Shown in pieces: positions 27,091 to 36,279 of a stretch of DNA of 64,000 nucleotides. The notes under the pieces are model-generated. The model saw only the letters and a list, made by a program, of their open reading frames with translations. It was not told the origin of the DNA and did not search any database. Source of the stretch: Planococcus sp. ISL-109 (lineage in GTDB: Bacteria; Bacillota; Bacilli; Bacillales_A; Planococcaceae). The position numbers were made by a program, and so were the translations under genes. The stretch is from the NCBI RefSeq assembly GCF_018613655.1, contig NZ_JAGGPW010000004.1, forward strand, positions 1,020,627 through 1,084,626, read 5' to 3'. Position 1 is the first letter of the stretch. Every line of letters begins with the position of its first letter.

Positions 27091-27256
27091 AATGCACCCT
27101 CCTGTTCCATTCTTTCATTCAATCATACGATAATCACTTTGTGAATATCAACACTTATTATGTATTGTAGCAATGCGATTAGCGAAAGTTCATGAAACTG
27201 TTCATCTTTTCCACTTTTCTTCTTCTTTTTGACCGAAACAGTCATGAAAAAAAGAA

Positions 27257-27282
27257 AAAAGCCGGAGCAAGTCCGGCTTTTC
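27257..27282 (-). terminator. Intrinsic terminator after aroA
   Basis: A perfect 10-bp stem (AAAAGCCGGA / TCCGGCTTTT) with a 5-base loop and a long T run on the minus strand. Confidence 0.88.
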
Positions 27283-27283
27283 C

Positions 27284-28369
27284 TTATACTTTCAATTCGT
27301 ATTGCTTCATGAATTTCATTAGAGAATCGTAGTATTCATCGAATTGCGGCAAGCTCATTTGCTGCTGCGCATCAGATAATGCAACCGCTGGATCCGGGTG
27401 AACTTCAGCCATTACCCCATCAGCTCCGATTGCGATTGCCGCTTTAGCAGCTGGCAATAGCAAATCACGGCGGCCAGTAGAATGCGTCACATCGACAAAG
27501 ACCGGCAAATGCGTTTCTTGCTTCAAGATCGGCACTGCGGAAATATCGAGCGTGTTGCGCGTCGCTTTTTCGTATGTGCGGATGCCGCGCTCGCAAAGGA
27601 TGATTTGGTCATTTCCGTTAGCGATGATGTACTCCGCTGCTTTGATGAACTCATCAACAGTTGCCGACATGCCACGCTTCAAGAGTACTGGCTTGTTGAT
27701 GGACCCAACCGCTTTCAGTAGCTCAAAGTTCTGCATATTGCGCGCGCCGACTTGGACGACATCTACGTAATCCAATGCTTCTTCAAGGTGGTGAGGCGTG
27801 ACGATTTCAGAAACGACTCCCAGATTATATTGATCAGCTGCTTTTTTAAGCATTTTCAAGCCTTCTAAACCAAGTCCCTGGAAATCATATGGCGATGTAC
27901 GCGGCTTGTATGCCCCGCCTCGGATCAGCTTCAGGCCTTTCGCATTGATGGCTTGGGCCACTTGATCGACTTGTTCTTGCGACTCGACTGCACAAGGGCC
28001 AAAAATGAAGGACGGTGTACCTTGTCCGATATGTTCGCCATTGACCGAAACGATCGTATCTTCTGCTTTTTTCTTACGTGAAACAAGAAGCGCTTTGCGG
28101 CTATCTTCTTCTTGCATATCCAAAGCGGATTTGAAGATCTCTTTGAAAATATGATCAACAGTTTTTTGATCCAAAGGACCATTATTATTGTCTTTCAATA
28201 AGTTCAACATATGGCGTTCGCGTAATGGATCGTATTTTGTTGCACCTTGTTTTTCTTTGATTTTCCCGATCTCTTGTATCACGGAAGCTCGCTCGTTGAT
28301 AAGAGATAGAATTTGCAGGTTGACTGCATCCACTTTTTCTCTAAGTTGCTCTAATTCGATATGACTCAT
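27284..28369 (-). CDS. aroA: Bifunctional chorismate mutase / DAHP synthase
   Basis: The first enzyme of the shikimate pathway, fused to chorismate mutase. The 361-residue protein has an AroQ-type mutase domain (about 1-90, with [20 protein letters not shown]) acting as the allosteric sensor, and a class I-beta DAHP synthase domain (about 110-361) with [27 protein letters not shown] and [11 protein letters not shown]. This is the Bacillus AroA(G) architecture, usually inhibited by chorismate or prephenate. The ATG follows AAAGGGGAAG. Confidence 0.96.
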   Translation of the reverse strand: MSHIELEQLREKVDAVNLQILSLINERASVIQEIGKIKEKQGATKYDPLRERHMLNLLKDNNNGPLDQKTVDHIFKEIFKSALDMQEEDSRKALLVSRKKKAEDTIVSVNGEHIGQGTPSFIFGPCAVESQEQVDQVAQAINAKGLKLIRGGAYKPRTSPYDFQGLGLEGLKMLKKAADQYNLGVVSEIVTPHHLEEALDYVDVVQVGARNMQNFELLKAVGSINKPVLLKRGMSATVDEFIKAAEYIIANGNDQIILCERGIRTYEKATRNTLDISAVPILKQETHLPVFVDVTHSTGRRDLLLPAAKAAIAIGADGVMAEVHPDPAVALSDAQQQMSLPQFDEYYDSLMKFMKQYELKV

Positions 28370-28431
28370 TCTCCACTTCCCCTTTCAAGAGTGACCCTTT
28401 AGTAGGTGTCTCATCTTATCATGATATGACC

Positions 28432-28460
28432 ATTATAAACAAATTATTCAGCAAAGTCAC
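28432..28460 (-). promoter_or_regulatory. Sigma-A promoter of aroA
   Basis: A consensus TATAAT -10 lies 17 bases after GTGACT (4 of 6 matches to TTGACA) on the minus strand. The leader to the aroA ATG is about 55 bases. Confidence 0.6.
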
Positions 28461-28485
28461 GGAATATGTTTAGCGATTCAACGCA

Positions 28486-28499
28486 CTAAAGCGTTTTCA
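28486..28499. promoter_or_regulatory. Putative CcpA cre site upstream of aroA
   Basis: On the minus strand TGAAAACGCTTTAG matches 12 of 14 positions of TGAAARCGYTTTCA. It lies about 26 bases upstream of the -35 box, a position used for CcpA activation rather than roadblock. The match is seen; the function is inferred. Confidence 0.5.
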
Positions 28500-28572
28500 T
28501 TTTGATTATCTTGTATAAAAGCTTTATATGCCAAGGTTTCACAGCTTTCAAGTGAATTTTCCACATAAGAAA

Positions 28573-28602
28573 AACGGATGGAAACGATCCATCCGTTCGA
28601 CT
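28573..28602 (-). terminator. Intrinsic terminator after brxC
   Basis: A perfect 9-bp stem (AACGGATGG / CCATCCGTT) followed by a T run on the minus strand closes the ytxG-ytxH-brxC unit. Confidence 0.88.
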
Positions 28603-28617
28603 CTATCAGCTTAAAAC

Positions 28618-28947
28618 TCAAGCATTAAATTCATTCATTGCTTTATTGGTGATTTTGTTGTGGCTTGCATGCCAGTCTACTTTCTGGCTGGCAAAATGGA
28701 AGAGCTGAGGAGATGCATGGCGAATCCCTGTAATTTCTTCAACTGCCGTGGAAAGACTGCGGTCTTCCTGAACGACCAGATAAAGAAACAATTGATGGGG
28801 ATGCAGCGATGCATATTCCGAATACTCTTTCCATGCAGCTGCCGAAACTGGGCAAGTGCTACTATGCTTGAGCAACCAATAATGCTGTTCATGCCCCACC
28901 GCTTGCTTCAGTTCATCCAAGCTCTTCACATGTACGAAGTTTTCCAT
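28618..28947 (-). CDS. brxC: Monothiol bacilliredoxin BrxC (YtxJ)
   Basis: A 109-residue thioredoxin-fold protein with a single active-site cysteine, Cys32, in HSSTCPVS. This TCPxS motif defines BrxC/YtxJ, which removes bacillithiol from S-bacillithiolated proteins after oxidative stress. The ATG at 28947 (MENFVHVKSLDELK) is set by TAGGAGCGG; longer upstream frames run into ytxH. It is the last gene of the ytxG-ytxH-ytxJ operon, preceded by a sigma-B promoter. That implies bacillithiol as the organism's low-molecular-weight thiol. Confidence 0.93.
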   Translation of the reverse strand: MENFVHVKSLDELKQAVGHEQHYWLLKHSSTCPVSAAAWKEYSEYASLHPHQLFLYLVVQEDRSLSTAVEEITGIRHASPQLFHFASQKVDWHASHNKITNKAMNEFNA

Positions 28948-28963
28948 ATCAACCGCTCCTAAA

Positions 28964-29683
28964 TTAATTCTTTTTGTTGGAAGTGCCTTGTGAACTAGCA
29001 GATCCCTTGGTGTCTGAAGAAGCTTTTGAACTCGATGACCCTTGAGCACTAGAAGAAGTTTTTTGATCGTTGTGGCTGGATTTATTCTCTTCTTTTACTT
29101 CTTCGACCGCTTCTTTCAATGCATTTGCAGTTGATGTAAAAGCATCATTTCCAGCTTTTTCACTGCCGTTCACTTTGTTTTGGACTGTTTCCAATAGCTC
29201 AACACTTTCTTCACCTTCAGAAGAAGCTGTGCCATCATCCATCGGTGAGTTGCTTGATTTCAGGTTTTTCACTTTATCGACCACTTTGTTCGACTGGTCT
29301 TTCAATTGCTGAGTGAATCCAGGACCATCATTAGTATCGCTCGAGTCTTTTGACTGCTGAGTCTTTTCTTTTAATGTAGTGGCTTGTGTCTTCAAATCAG
29401 CTTGCAATTCTTTGCCTGCTTTTGGTGCAAAGAACAATGCAGCAGCGACACCGATTAATCCACCGACAAGCAGGCCGGTGACAAAGCCAGAACCGCCGTT
29501 CGAATCTTCATAATCGTATAAGTCATCATAACGGCTGGATGCACCGTAAGATTGTGGGACATACTCACTCTGTTCGTAGCGTCCGCCTTTGTCGTTATCC
29601 TTGCCGCCTTGCGTGTAATATTCACCATTATACTGTGATTCATTATAATTTGGTTTTGAGTAAGTGTTTTTATGTTTCCCCAT
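28964..29683 (-). CDS. ytxH: YtxH domain general stress protein
   Basis: A 239-residue protein. A hydrophilic Tyr/Asn/Gly-rich N terminus precedes one membrane segment (GFVTGLLVGGLIGVAAALFF, about 66-85) and the conserved FAPKAGKELQADL of the YtxH domain. A charged, partly coiled helical region follows, and a Ser/Lys-rich C-terminal tail. It is longer than many relatives because of the tails. Function is unknown; it is a sigma-B-type stress gene in Bacillus and sits between ytxG and brxC. The ATG follows AATGGAGGAATG. Confidence 0.9.
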   Translation of the reverse strand: MGKHKNTYSKPNYNESQYNGEYYTQGGKDNDKGGRYEQSEYVPQSYGASSRYDDLYDYEDSNGGSGFVTGLLVGGLIGVAAALFFAPKAGKELQADLKTQATTLKEKTQQSKDSSDTNDGPGFTQQLKDQSNKVVDKVKNLKSSNSPMDDGTASSEGEESVELLETVQNKVNGSEKAGNDAFTSTANALKEAVEEVKEENKSSHNDQKTSSSAQGSSSSKASSDTKGSASSQGTSNKKN

Positions 29684-29720
29684 TTTTCATTCCTCCATTT
29701 AATTTAAAATTGAGACGAGC

Positions 29721-30215
29721 TTAATATTGGTCGCTGCTTCCTGGCAATCTCTTTTGGCCAGGTACAGGCGTGTATGATTCAGTGCTGCGTGTTTGGTAAG
29801 CTTTGCGCTCTTTCCACTTGTCAGCGATGCCCATTGCAACATTGCTCCACTGGACTACTTGAGCGATTTTTTCCTCATTCTGCTCAACTTGCACGCCTAC
29901 GCGTGATGTGATGTGGCGAACTGTTGAGTTGAGATCTGTCACTGAATTGCCGACGCCTTTGACTGCATCAACAACACCATTCAGTTTCTCAGATTTCACT
30001 TGGATGTCTTCTGCCAATTCATTTGTTTTATGTAGCAAATTGGTTGTTTCCAAAGTTACTCCCTGCAATTGGTTTTCCAGACCTGATACAGTGCCGGAAA
30101 CCTCTTTTAATGTGTTCTTTAGTGAATTCAAAGTCATTGCCAGCGCTACGCAAAGAATTAAAAATCCAATAGCTGCAACAATCGCTGCAATGTAAAGCAA
30201 AATTGACCAATCCAT
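29721..30215 (-). CDS. ytxG: DUF948 protein YtxG
   Basis: A 164-residue protein with one N-terminal membrane helix (WSILLYIAAIVAAIGFLILCVALAM, about 3-27) followed by a helical, coiled-coil-like domain with regularly spaced hydrophobic residues (DUF948). The ATG at 30215 is set by AAAGGAGG; an upstream in-frame start would lie beyond this site. It is the first gene of the stress operon ytxG-ytxH-brxC. Molecular function is unknown. Confidence 0.92.
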   Translation of the reverse strand: MDWSILLYIAAIVAAIGFLILCVALAMTLNSLKNTLKEVSGTVSGLENQLQGVTLETTNLLHKTNELAEDIQVKSEKLNGVVDAVKGVGNSVTDLNSTVRHITSRVGVQVEQNEEKIAQVVQWSNVAMGIADKWKERKAYQTRSTESYTPVPGQKRLPGSSDQY

Positions 30216-30258
30216 ATTGTTTCCTCCTTTTGCATAATTAAATTTCGTATACTGTTTT

Positions 30259-30284
30259 CTACCCTGCACATTGCGGTTCTAAAC
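30259..30284 (-). promoter_or_regulatory. Sigma-B promoter of ytxG-ytxH-brxC
   Basis: GTTTAG and GGGTAG are separated by 14 bases on the minus strand, close to the sigma-B consensus. It lies about 44 bases before the ytxG ATG. The B. subtilis operon is known to be sigma-B dependent. Confidence 0.78.
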
Positions 30285-30366
30285 ACCGCACTAATACTAT
30301 TCGACAAAAGTATTCTCTTGCCTGCCAGAAATTTATATCATTTTTGACAACAAAATAGGATTATGC

Positions 30367-30404
30367 AAAAAAAGCCTGACCAGTTTATTGGTCAGGCTTT
30401 TTTT
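30367..30404 (-). terminator. Intrinsic terminator overlapping the murC stop
   Basis: A perfect 16-bp stem (AAAAAAAGCCTGACCA / TGGTCAGGCTTTTTTT) contains the murC stop codon in its upstream arm. Confidence 0.92.
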
Positions 30405-31705
30405 GCAGCGGTCAGCCTTTCTTTGAACGCTTGATGAAATTTCGTAATGTCACCAGCACCCATGAAAAGATATACTGCGTTTTCATGCTTCATTAATTGT
30501 TCGATTTCTTCCAATTGCACAATATGGCTTCCATCGATTTTTTCCTGAAGATCCTGGATCGTCAAGGTGCCAACTTCTTCACGCGCTGAACCGAAAATAT
30601 CACATAGGTATACATGGTCCGCTTCTTGCAAGCAGTCCGCAAACTCCTGCAGAAACGTTTGCGTGCGGCTGAAAGTGTGGGGCTGGAAAATCGCAACCAA
30701 TTCCCGATTCGGATATTTTTGGTTTACTGATTGCAACGTGGCTCGTATTTCAGTCGGATGATGGGCATAATCATCAATCAACACACGATCTTCGATCACT
30801 GTTTCAGTAAAACGCCGCTTGACGCCTTCATAGCTTTCGAACTGGCGCTGGATGATATCTGCCGGAATGCTTTCATACTGGCATAAGGAAATAACGGCTA
30901 ACGCATTCAACACCGCATGGTCTCCGTACATCGGAATAGTGAACGTATGGTAAAACTCATGGCGGATGACGACATCGAACGTTGTGCCCTCTGTCGTTTT
31001 GACGATATTGCGCGCTTGGAAATCATTTTCTTCGCCGAAGCCATAGTAGACGACCGGCACGGGCGCTTGGATTTGCTGCAAGTATTCATCGTCGCCACAT
31101 GCGATGATGCATTTTTTCACTTGCTGCGCCATTTCCTGGAATGCCTTGAACACATCATCAACGCTGCCGAAATAATCCGGATGATCAAAATCGATATTCG
31201 TCATGATGGCATAGTCGGGATGATACGCGAGGAAATGACGGCGGTACTCACACGCTTCCGCTACGAAGAAATGGGAATCCTCTTGGCCGAAGCCTGTCCC
31301 GTCCCCAATCAGATAGGAAACCGGTTTGTAGCCGTTTAGAACATGCGCCATGAGCCCTGTCGTCGAGGTTTTGCCATGGGCTCCGGTAATCGCCACGGAA
31401 ATATATTGCTTCATCAAGTCACCGAGAAACTGGTGATACCTGATGATGGTCGCTCCGCTTTCACGGGCTTTGACGAGCTCCGGGTGTTCGTCATTGAACG
31501 CATTTCCTGCAATGATCGTCATTTCTGGTGAAATATTTTCAGGGTCGAAAGGCAACACAGTGATGCCTTTCGACCGTAGCCGATCTTCTGTAAAGAAATA
31601 CTGCGCTATATCCGAACCTTGCACCGATTCGCCCATATCGTGCATAATCTGGGCAAGTGCACTCATGCCGGAGCCTTTAATGCCCGTAAAATGTAATACT
31701 GTCAT
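30392..31705 (-). CDS. murC: UDP-N-acetylmuramate-L-alanine ligase
   Basis: MurC adds L-alanine to UDP-MurNAc in the cytosolic stage of peptidoglycan synthesis. The 437-residue Mur ligase has the N-terminal UDP-binding loop [14 protein letters not shown] (5-18) and the ATP P-loop GAHGKTS (108-114). It also has [17 protein letters not shown] residues ([10 protein letters not shown]) and the C-terminal ligase domain. The ATG follows AGGAGGTTC. It is downstream of sftA, as in Bacillus, but separated by about 150 bases. Confidence 0.97.
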   Translation of the reverse strand: MTVLHFTGIKGSGMSALAQIMHDMGESVQGSDIAQYFFTEDRLRSKGITVLPFDPENISPEMTIIAGNAFNDEHPELVKARESGATIIRYHQFLGDLMKQYISVAITGAHGKTSTTGLMAHVLNGYKPVSYLIGDGTGFGQEDSHFFVAEACEYRRHFLAYHPDYAIMTNIDFDHPDYFGSVDDVFKAFQEMAQQVKKCIIACGDDEYLQQIQAPVPVVYYGFGEENDFQARNIVKTTEGTTFDVVIRHEFYHTFTIPMYGDHAVLNALAVISLCQYESIPADIIQRQFESYEGVKRRFTETVIEDRVLIDDYAHHPTEIRATLQSVNQKYPNRELVAIFQPHTFSRTQTFLQEFADCLQEADHVYLCDIFGSAREEVGTLTIQDLQEKIDGSHIVQLEEIEQLMKHENAVYLFMGAGDITKFHQAFKERLTAAKKA

Positions 31706-31859
31706 AAATGAACCTCCTGTGGGAGTGGAAAATTAGTCTAGTCAAACCGCCAAAGCGGAGTCAATAGCTGGGTAGCTTTTCACAATGCTCCGATTATATC
31801 ACAAAGTGAAGGCACACTGAAATAATCAATAATTCCTGAAATTTGCGCAACGCATAGGT

Positions 31860-34466
31860 TTAATGGAACACTTCTTCTATCTCTTCTTCGGTAATAAGCA
31901 CCGCTCTCGCTTTGCTGCCATTCTGTTCGGAAATAAAGCCATAGTCTTCAATCAAGTCCATAAGCCGTGCGGCACGATTATAGCCGATATGGAATTTGCG
32001 CTGCAACAGTGAAGTCGAAGCGCTGCCTTGGGACATGATGAAGCGGCATGCTTCCTCGAACAGATCGTCTTGTTCGGCAGGCGAATGGCTGCGTTGGATC
32101 AGTTCTTCTTCTTTGAAGAAATAATCCGGCTCGCCTTGTGAACGTGCATGGGCAATGACTTTTTCAATCTCATCATCTGTTACAAACGTGCCTTGCAGGC
32201 GGCTTGGTGCAGACATGCCGTTTCCTAAATAAAGCATGTCTCCGCGACCGAGCAGGCGCTCGGCACCTTGTGTATCCAGTATCGTGCGGCTATCGACTTG
32301 TGACGCCACCGAAAACGCGATGCGTGTCGGAATATTGGATTTGATCAACCCCGTGATGACATCTACGGATGGGCGCTGGGTTGCGATGACCAAATGGATT
32401 CCGCATGCCCGAGCTTTTTGCGCAATGCGGCAAATAGCGTCTTCTACGTCCGAAGGCGACATCATCATCAAATCAGCCAGCTCGTCAATAACGATGAGGA
32501 TATACGGCAAGTGCTGGGCAGGCTGCCCTTTATCGTTGACCATTTTGTTGTAGCGTTCCAAATCGCGGACGCCTGTATGCGCGAATAATTGATAACGGCG
32601 CTCCATTTCTTCCACTGCCCATTTCAAGGAAGCGGTCGCGGCTTTGACATCTGTGATGACCGGACTGACCAAATGCGGGATATGGTTATATGGCGCGAGT
32701 TCCACCATTTTCGGGTCGATCAGCAACATTTTCAGATCGCGGGGCGATGATTTATATAACAAGCTGACCAGCAGGGAATTGATGCACACGCTTTTACCGG
32801 ATCCGGTTGCCCCGGCGATCAAACCGTGAGGCATTTTACGTAAATCCAATGTCACCGGATTCCCGGCAAGGTCAAGCCCGAGCGCCGCTTCGAGTGGAGA
32901 TTCGGATGTAAGAAAAGCCGGGCTTCCGATCACTTCCGAGATTCGCACGGCGCGGCTTTGGCGGTTCGGAATCTCGATTCCGATCGAGCTTTTCCCGGGA
33001 ATCGGAGCTTGAATCCGAATATCACGTGCCGCTAACGCCAGTTTCAAATCATCAGCCAAGTTGCGGATTTTGCTTACTTTGATGCCCTGCGCAACACGCA
33101 GTTCAAAGCGTGTCACCGCCGGCCCCTGAACTGTTCCGAGGATGTCTGCTTTGATCTGGAAATGGGACAACGCTTCGATGAGCCTTTTGCCTTGCTCGTC
33201 CATCCATGTTTCATCTTTTAAGTCATTTTCCGGTGCCAATAGAAACTCCGGGCTCGGCAATTGGTAGCTTTTCAGACTGATTGTGTCATCTACATCTTCC
33301 TCAGGCTCAGTTTTCTCTATTAATGCCGTTTTTTTTTCCGCTGAAGGCGGGAGCGGTTTCGACAAACGCTCTTTATCCGATTTCAGCATAAGAACGTTGA
33401 ATGGCACAGTTCTTTCTTTTTTGCCATTTTCAATTTTTTGGGCTTGCGGTAAGATTGGAGGCCGCTTTTCAGTATGTACGCTTTCTTCAACTGACGTTTC
33501 CGGCACAGCTTCATGTTTCGGTTCTAGCTGCTCCGGCAAGGGCTCCACAATCTCCTCTGGCTTTGGTTCTTCTGGAGTCGGTTCCGGTGTCTCGTGATGT
33601 TCTTGAACTTTTTCAGAAGCGGATTGATCGACCGCTGGCTGCTGTTGCGCTGCCGGCCGGTAAACTACGGCTTCAGTCTGTTCTTGGGCTTTTTCTTTTT
33701 TTTGGTTTTTCGGCAACAAATCTTGCAAGCTTCGGTCTGCCCATTCATATTTCGGCTCGGCTTTCACTTCATCCTGCTGGCTGTCGTTTTGCTTTACAGT
33801 TTCCTCGCGAAGTTCTTCTGCAGACGGCACCTCGACTTCTTGCTTCGTTTCGGTCACAGGGTGGGAGACAGCAACTTTGGATGCTGGCGGTGTAACTGAA
33901 GCCGCTTGTTCACTGCCGCTTTTTTTATACAATTCCTGCAAACTGCGCTGCGACCAATCATAACGGCGCTCGTGTTCTGCTTGCTTTCTTTCCGCTTCTT
34001 GCTGCAATAACTTATCGATTGGCGCCGGGCGGTCTGTAAAGCCATGCACCGGTGATGGAACGCGTGTTGGCTGGAAACGGCGTGTTGTATTGACAGGCAG
34101 GTCAAGAGTGTGCGGCTCATTTATTTTTGGTACGTGCGGGCGTTTCTTTTTGTTTCGTCCGGTATTCGGTTTAGGTAATTTCCCGCTCGGCTCGAGTGCT
34201 TCCAATTCATAGGTGTTTAGTGACTCTTCCTTAGGCATTTCTTCAACGCGCGGCTTTTCCGTACGGCGCTCCGCCTGCTCTTCCGCCTGCGGCAAGCCTT
34301 TTGCCTCTTCATCAGAGATTAGCGGAAAACGGAATGGTGCCGGTTTGCCCGGTGCTTTCTGCGTTTTTGGTTCAGCCTGAAATTCGTCGCTGCGCCGTTC
34401 CGGTTTTGCATCCACTTCGACTTCATCGGCAAACATTTTGTTCCACATATTTTTCATCCAGCTCAT
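31860..34466 (-). CDS. sftA: DNA translocase SftA (FtsK/SpoIIIE family, soluble)
   Basis: An 868-residue FtsK-family motor that moves DNA away from the closing septum. It has no N-terminal membrane helices, which marks the soluble SftA (YtpT) type. Residues 1-400 are a charged, Pro/Glu-rich linker containing two copies of a YxWxxRSLQxL motif (about 168-181, YDWSQRSLQELYKK; about 238-251, YEWADRSLQDLLPK). The motor follows, with Walker A GATGSGKS (about 551-558), LLIDPKMVELAPY and VIDELADLMM. A winged-helix gamma domain closes the protein (LLQRKFHIGYNRAARLMDLIE). Confidence 0.95.
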   Translation of the reverse strand: MSWMKNMWNKMFADEVEVDAKPERRSDEFQAEPKTQKAPGKPAPFRFPLISDEEAKGLPQAEEQAERRTEKPRVEEMPKEESLNTYELEALEPSGKLPKPNTGRNKKKRPHVPKINEPHTLDLPVNTTRRFQPTRVPSPVHGFTDRPAPIDKLLQQEAERKQAEHERRYDWSQRSLQELYKKSGSEQAASVTPPASKVAVSHPVTETKQEVEVPSAEELREETVKQNDSQQDEVKAEPKYEWADRSLQDLLPKNQKKEKAQEQTEAVVYRPAAQQQPAVDQSASEKVQEHHETPEPTPEEPKPEEIVEPLPEQLEPKHEAVPETSVEESVHTEKRPPILPQAQKIENGKKERTVPFNVLMLKSDKERLSKPLPPSAEKKTALIEKTEPEEDVDDTISLKSYQLPSPEFLLAPENDLKDETWMDEQGKRLIEALSHFQIKADILGTVQGPAVTRFELRVAQGIKVSKIRNLADDLKLALAARDIRIQAPIPGKSSIGIEIPNRQSRAVRISEVIGSPAFLTSESPLEAALGLDLAGNPVTLDLRKMPHGLIAGATGSGKSVCINSLLVSLLYKSSPRDLKMLLIDPKMVELAPYNHIPHLVSPVITDVKAATASLKWAVEEMERRYQLFAHTGVRDLERYNKMVNDKGQPAQHLPYILIVIDELADLMMMSPSDVEDAICRIAQKARACGIHLVIATQRPSVDVITGLIKSNIPTRIAFSVASQVDSRTILDTQGAERLLGRGDMLYLGNGMSAPSRLQGTFVTDDEIEKVIAHARSQGEPDYFFKEEELIQRSHSPAEQDDLFEEACRFIMSQGSASTSLLQRKFHIGYNRAARLMDLIEDYGFISEQNGSKARAVLITEEEIEEVFH

Positions 34467-34468
34467 CG

Positions 34469-35080
34469 TTACACCTTCATTTCAAACGGAGTTCCTGTTT
34501 GCGCATCTTCCGGCAAAACCAAAATCCCTTTTTCTGCCGGTGCATCCGGCAGCGCCAATTCTTTGGCGGAGCAGATCATGCCGCTTGACGGCACGCCGCG
34601 CAGTTCCGCATCCCGGATCACCATTCCAGACGGCATGACGGCTCCTACTTTTGCGACAACTACTTTTTGACCAACTTCGACATTCGGAGCACCGCAAACG
34701 ATTTGCAATGTTTCATCGCCGACCGCCACTTGGCAGACGTTCAATTTATCTGCATTCGGATGCTTCTCTTTTGACTCCACATAGCCGACGATGAATTTCG
34801 GCGTCAAGTCGACTTCCAGCGTATAAGACACGCCGTTTTTCTCCAGCGCGTTCTGCAATGCCGTGACAAGCGCTTCTGACACTTCCACCGGCTGCTGTGC
34901 TGCTTGCACATCCACATAACTGGACGCTTGGAACAAGTTGAATCCTGCGATTTCCCGTTGTTCATTTTTGATCAATGTCACATCACCGAACTGTTCGGTA
35001 TGGATTTTTTCTGGCTTATCTAGCGTCAATTGGATGAGCAATACATCGCCTACACCTTGTTTATTATAAAATACATTCAT
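34469..35080 (-). CDS. ytpR: tRNA-binding domain protein YtpR
   Basis: A 203-residue protein with an N-terminal DUF4479 domain and a C-terminal EMAPII/PheT-like OB-fold tRNA-binding domain (about 95-200), seen in GYVESKEKHPNADKLNVCQV and VCGAPNVEVGQKVVVAKVGA. It resembles the N-terminal region of bacterial PheT but is free-standing; a role in tRNA-linked quality control is suggested but unproven. It overlaps ytpQ by four bases upstream and sftA follows after two bases, so the three are one operon. Confidence 0.92.
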   Translation of the reverse strand: MNVFYNKQGVGDVLLIQLTLDKPEKIHTEQFGDVTLIKNEQREIAGFNLFQASSYVDVQAAQQPVEVSEALVTALQNALEKNGVSYTLEVDLTPKFIVGYVESKEKHPNADKLNVCQVAVGDETLQIVCGAPNVEVGQKVVVAKVGAVMPSGMVIRDAELRGVPSSGMICSAKELALPDAPAEKGILVLPEDAQTGTPFEMKV

Positions 35081-35892
35081 TTTTTATCGTTCTCCTTATC
35101 CGGTCTGTTTTTCGCTAAGATGAATATCGGTTCAAGCGTCTCGTTTTCGTAGACAAACGACAGCGAAGTGATCGGCACTTTGCCGTTCGTAAAGAACTGC
35201 ATCGCCATTTGGGCAAGCACATCGTACCCGACTTCGTTGCGGATGTCGCCGATGATCATGACGTCTTGGTGAGGGACTGAGACAGTCATATCACCTTGAA
35301 TTTTTGTTTTCATGTCTTTGAGGAACGCTTCATTTAAAATACGTGATGCGTCATAACCATCATTTTCGTTGAGGAAATAAAACACATTTCCTGCCACATG
35401 GTCTTCTTTCACAGCGGTTTTTAATTTCTTAACTTGGAATTTGGCGATTTCTTTCACTTGCTCAGCTGTCAACGCCAAATTCTCCATTACTTGTTCATCA
35501 ATCAAACGGTAAGTCGTTCCGCCATCGAGCGCATAGTAGATCCGCGTCTCGGCTGTATGCGGTGCCGTTAGAAAGCGGCTGCCTTCACTCGATTCTTCCG
35601 GAAATGAAGTTGAACGGATGACCGGGAAAATATGCTGCCCATCCGGCAAATTGCCTTCCGACTCCCGCTCCATCGCGTTAAACGTTTCCGAAACCGTATA
35701 GACGATTTCTTCAATCGCTGCGTCACCTTTTGATTCGAAACGGTTCAACACTTGCGGCAAGGAAATGGTCATACCCTTACCAAGCTTTGTATGCCTCACG
35801 TTTGCTGTATCTTTTTCGCGGTCAAACATCCAGCTCAACTGGTCATTTGCAATCCGCTCTTTAAGTATAGTAAATAACTCGGTGGATTTCAT
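35077..35892 (-). CDS. ytpQ: DUF1444 protein YtpQ
   Basis: A 271-residue cytosolic protein of the DUF1444/YtpQ family. No catalytic motif is recognised. The C-terminal half includes MKTKIQGDMTVSVPHQDVMI and a conserved SLSFVYENETLEPIFILAK end. The ATG at 35892 (MKSTELFTILKERI) follows AAAGGAGGAAATTAGGA; a longer frame starts upstream of that site and is rejected. It overlaps ytpR by four bases, so expression is coupled. Function is unknown. Confidence 0.9.
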   Translation of the reverse strand: MKSTELFTILKERIANDQLSWMFDREKDTANVRHTKLGKGMTISLPQVLNRFESKGDAAIEEIVYTVSETFNAMERESEGNLPDGQHIFPVIRSTSFPEESSEGSRFLTAPHTAETRIYYALDGGTTYRLIDEQVMENLALTAEQVKEIAKFQVKKLKTAVKEDHVAGNVFYFLNENDGYDASRILNEAFLKDMKTKIQGDMTVSVPHQDVMIIGDIRNEVGYDVLAQMAMQFFTNGKVPITSLSFVYENETLEPIFILAKNRPDKENDKK

Positions 35893-35917
35893 TCCTAATT
35901 TCCTCCTTTTCAAAAAC

Positions 35918-35950
35918 AAACGGCTCTTCCTGTGCTCAGGAGAACCGTTT
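35918..35950 (-). terminator. Terminator-like hairpin between ytpP and ytpQ
   Basis: A stem of AAACGG with an inner TCTTCCTG / CAGGAGA pairing closes on CCGTTT, followed on the minus strand by a short T stretch. It may partly separate the ytpP and ytpQ units. Confidence 0.7.
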
Positions 35951-35956
35951 TGTCAT

Positions 35957-36274
35957 TTATTTCGACAGCTCGGAGATAAACGATTCAATTTCCTCCTGCG
36001 TCTTGCGTTGGCGGCTGACAAAGCGCCCGCGCTCGACTCCGCCGCGGTACGCCAAGAAGCTTGGAATGCCATATATGTCATTGTCGATGCATAAATCAAT
36101 GAATTCATCCCGGTCGACCGAAATAAATTGATACTCACTGAACTTCTTTTCCACTTCCGGCATGATCGGATCGATAACCCGGCAATCCGGGCACCAGCCC
36201 GCCGTAAACATAAAGATGACGGTGCTGTTATTTGCAAACTGTGAAAATTGTTGTGCTGACTGTAATTTTTCCAT
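35957..36274 (-). CDS. ytpP: Thioredoxin family protein YtpP
   Basis: A 105-residue thioredoxin-fold protein with the dithiol motif WCPDC (Cys28, Cys31) in MFTAGWCPDCRVIDP and the cis-Pro loop GIPSFLAY. It is a cytosolic disulfide reductase-like protein; its partner is not known. It lies five bases downstream of the lipoprotein gene and upstream of ytpQ-ytpR-sftA. Length and motifs match Bacillus YtpP. Confidence 0.93.
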   Translation of the reverse strand: MEKLQSAQQFSQFANNSTVIFMFTAGWCPDCRVIDPIMPEVEKKFSEYQFISVDRDEFIDLCIDNDIYGIPSFLAYRGGVERGRFVSRQRKTQEEIESFISELSK

Positions 36275-36279
36275 GTTGT

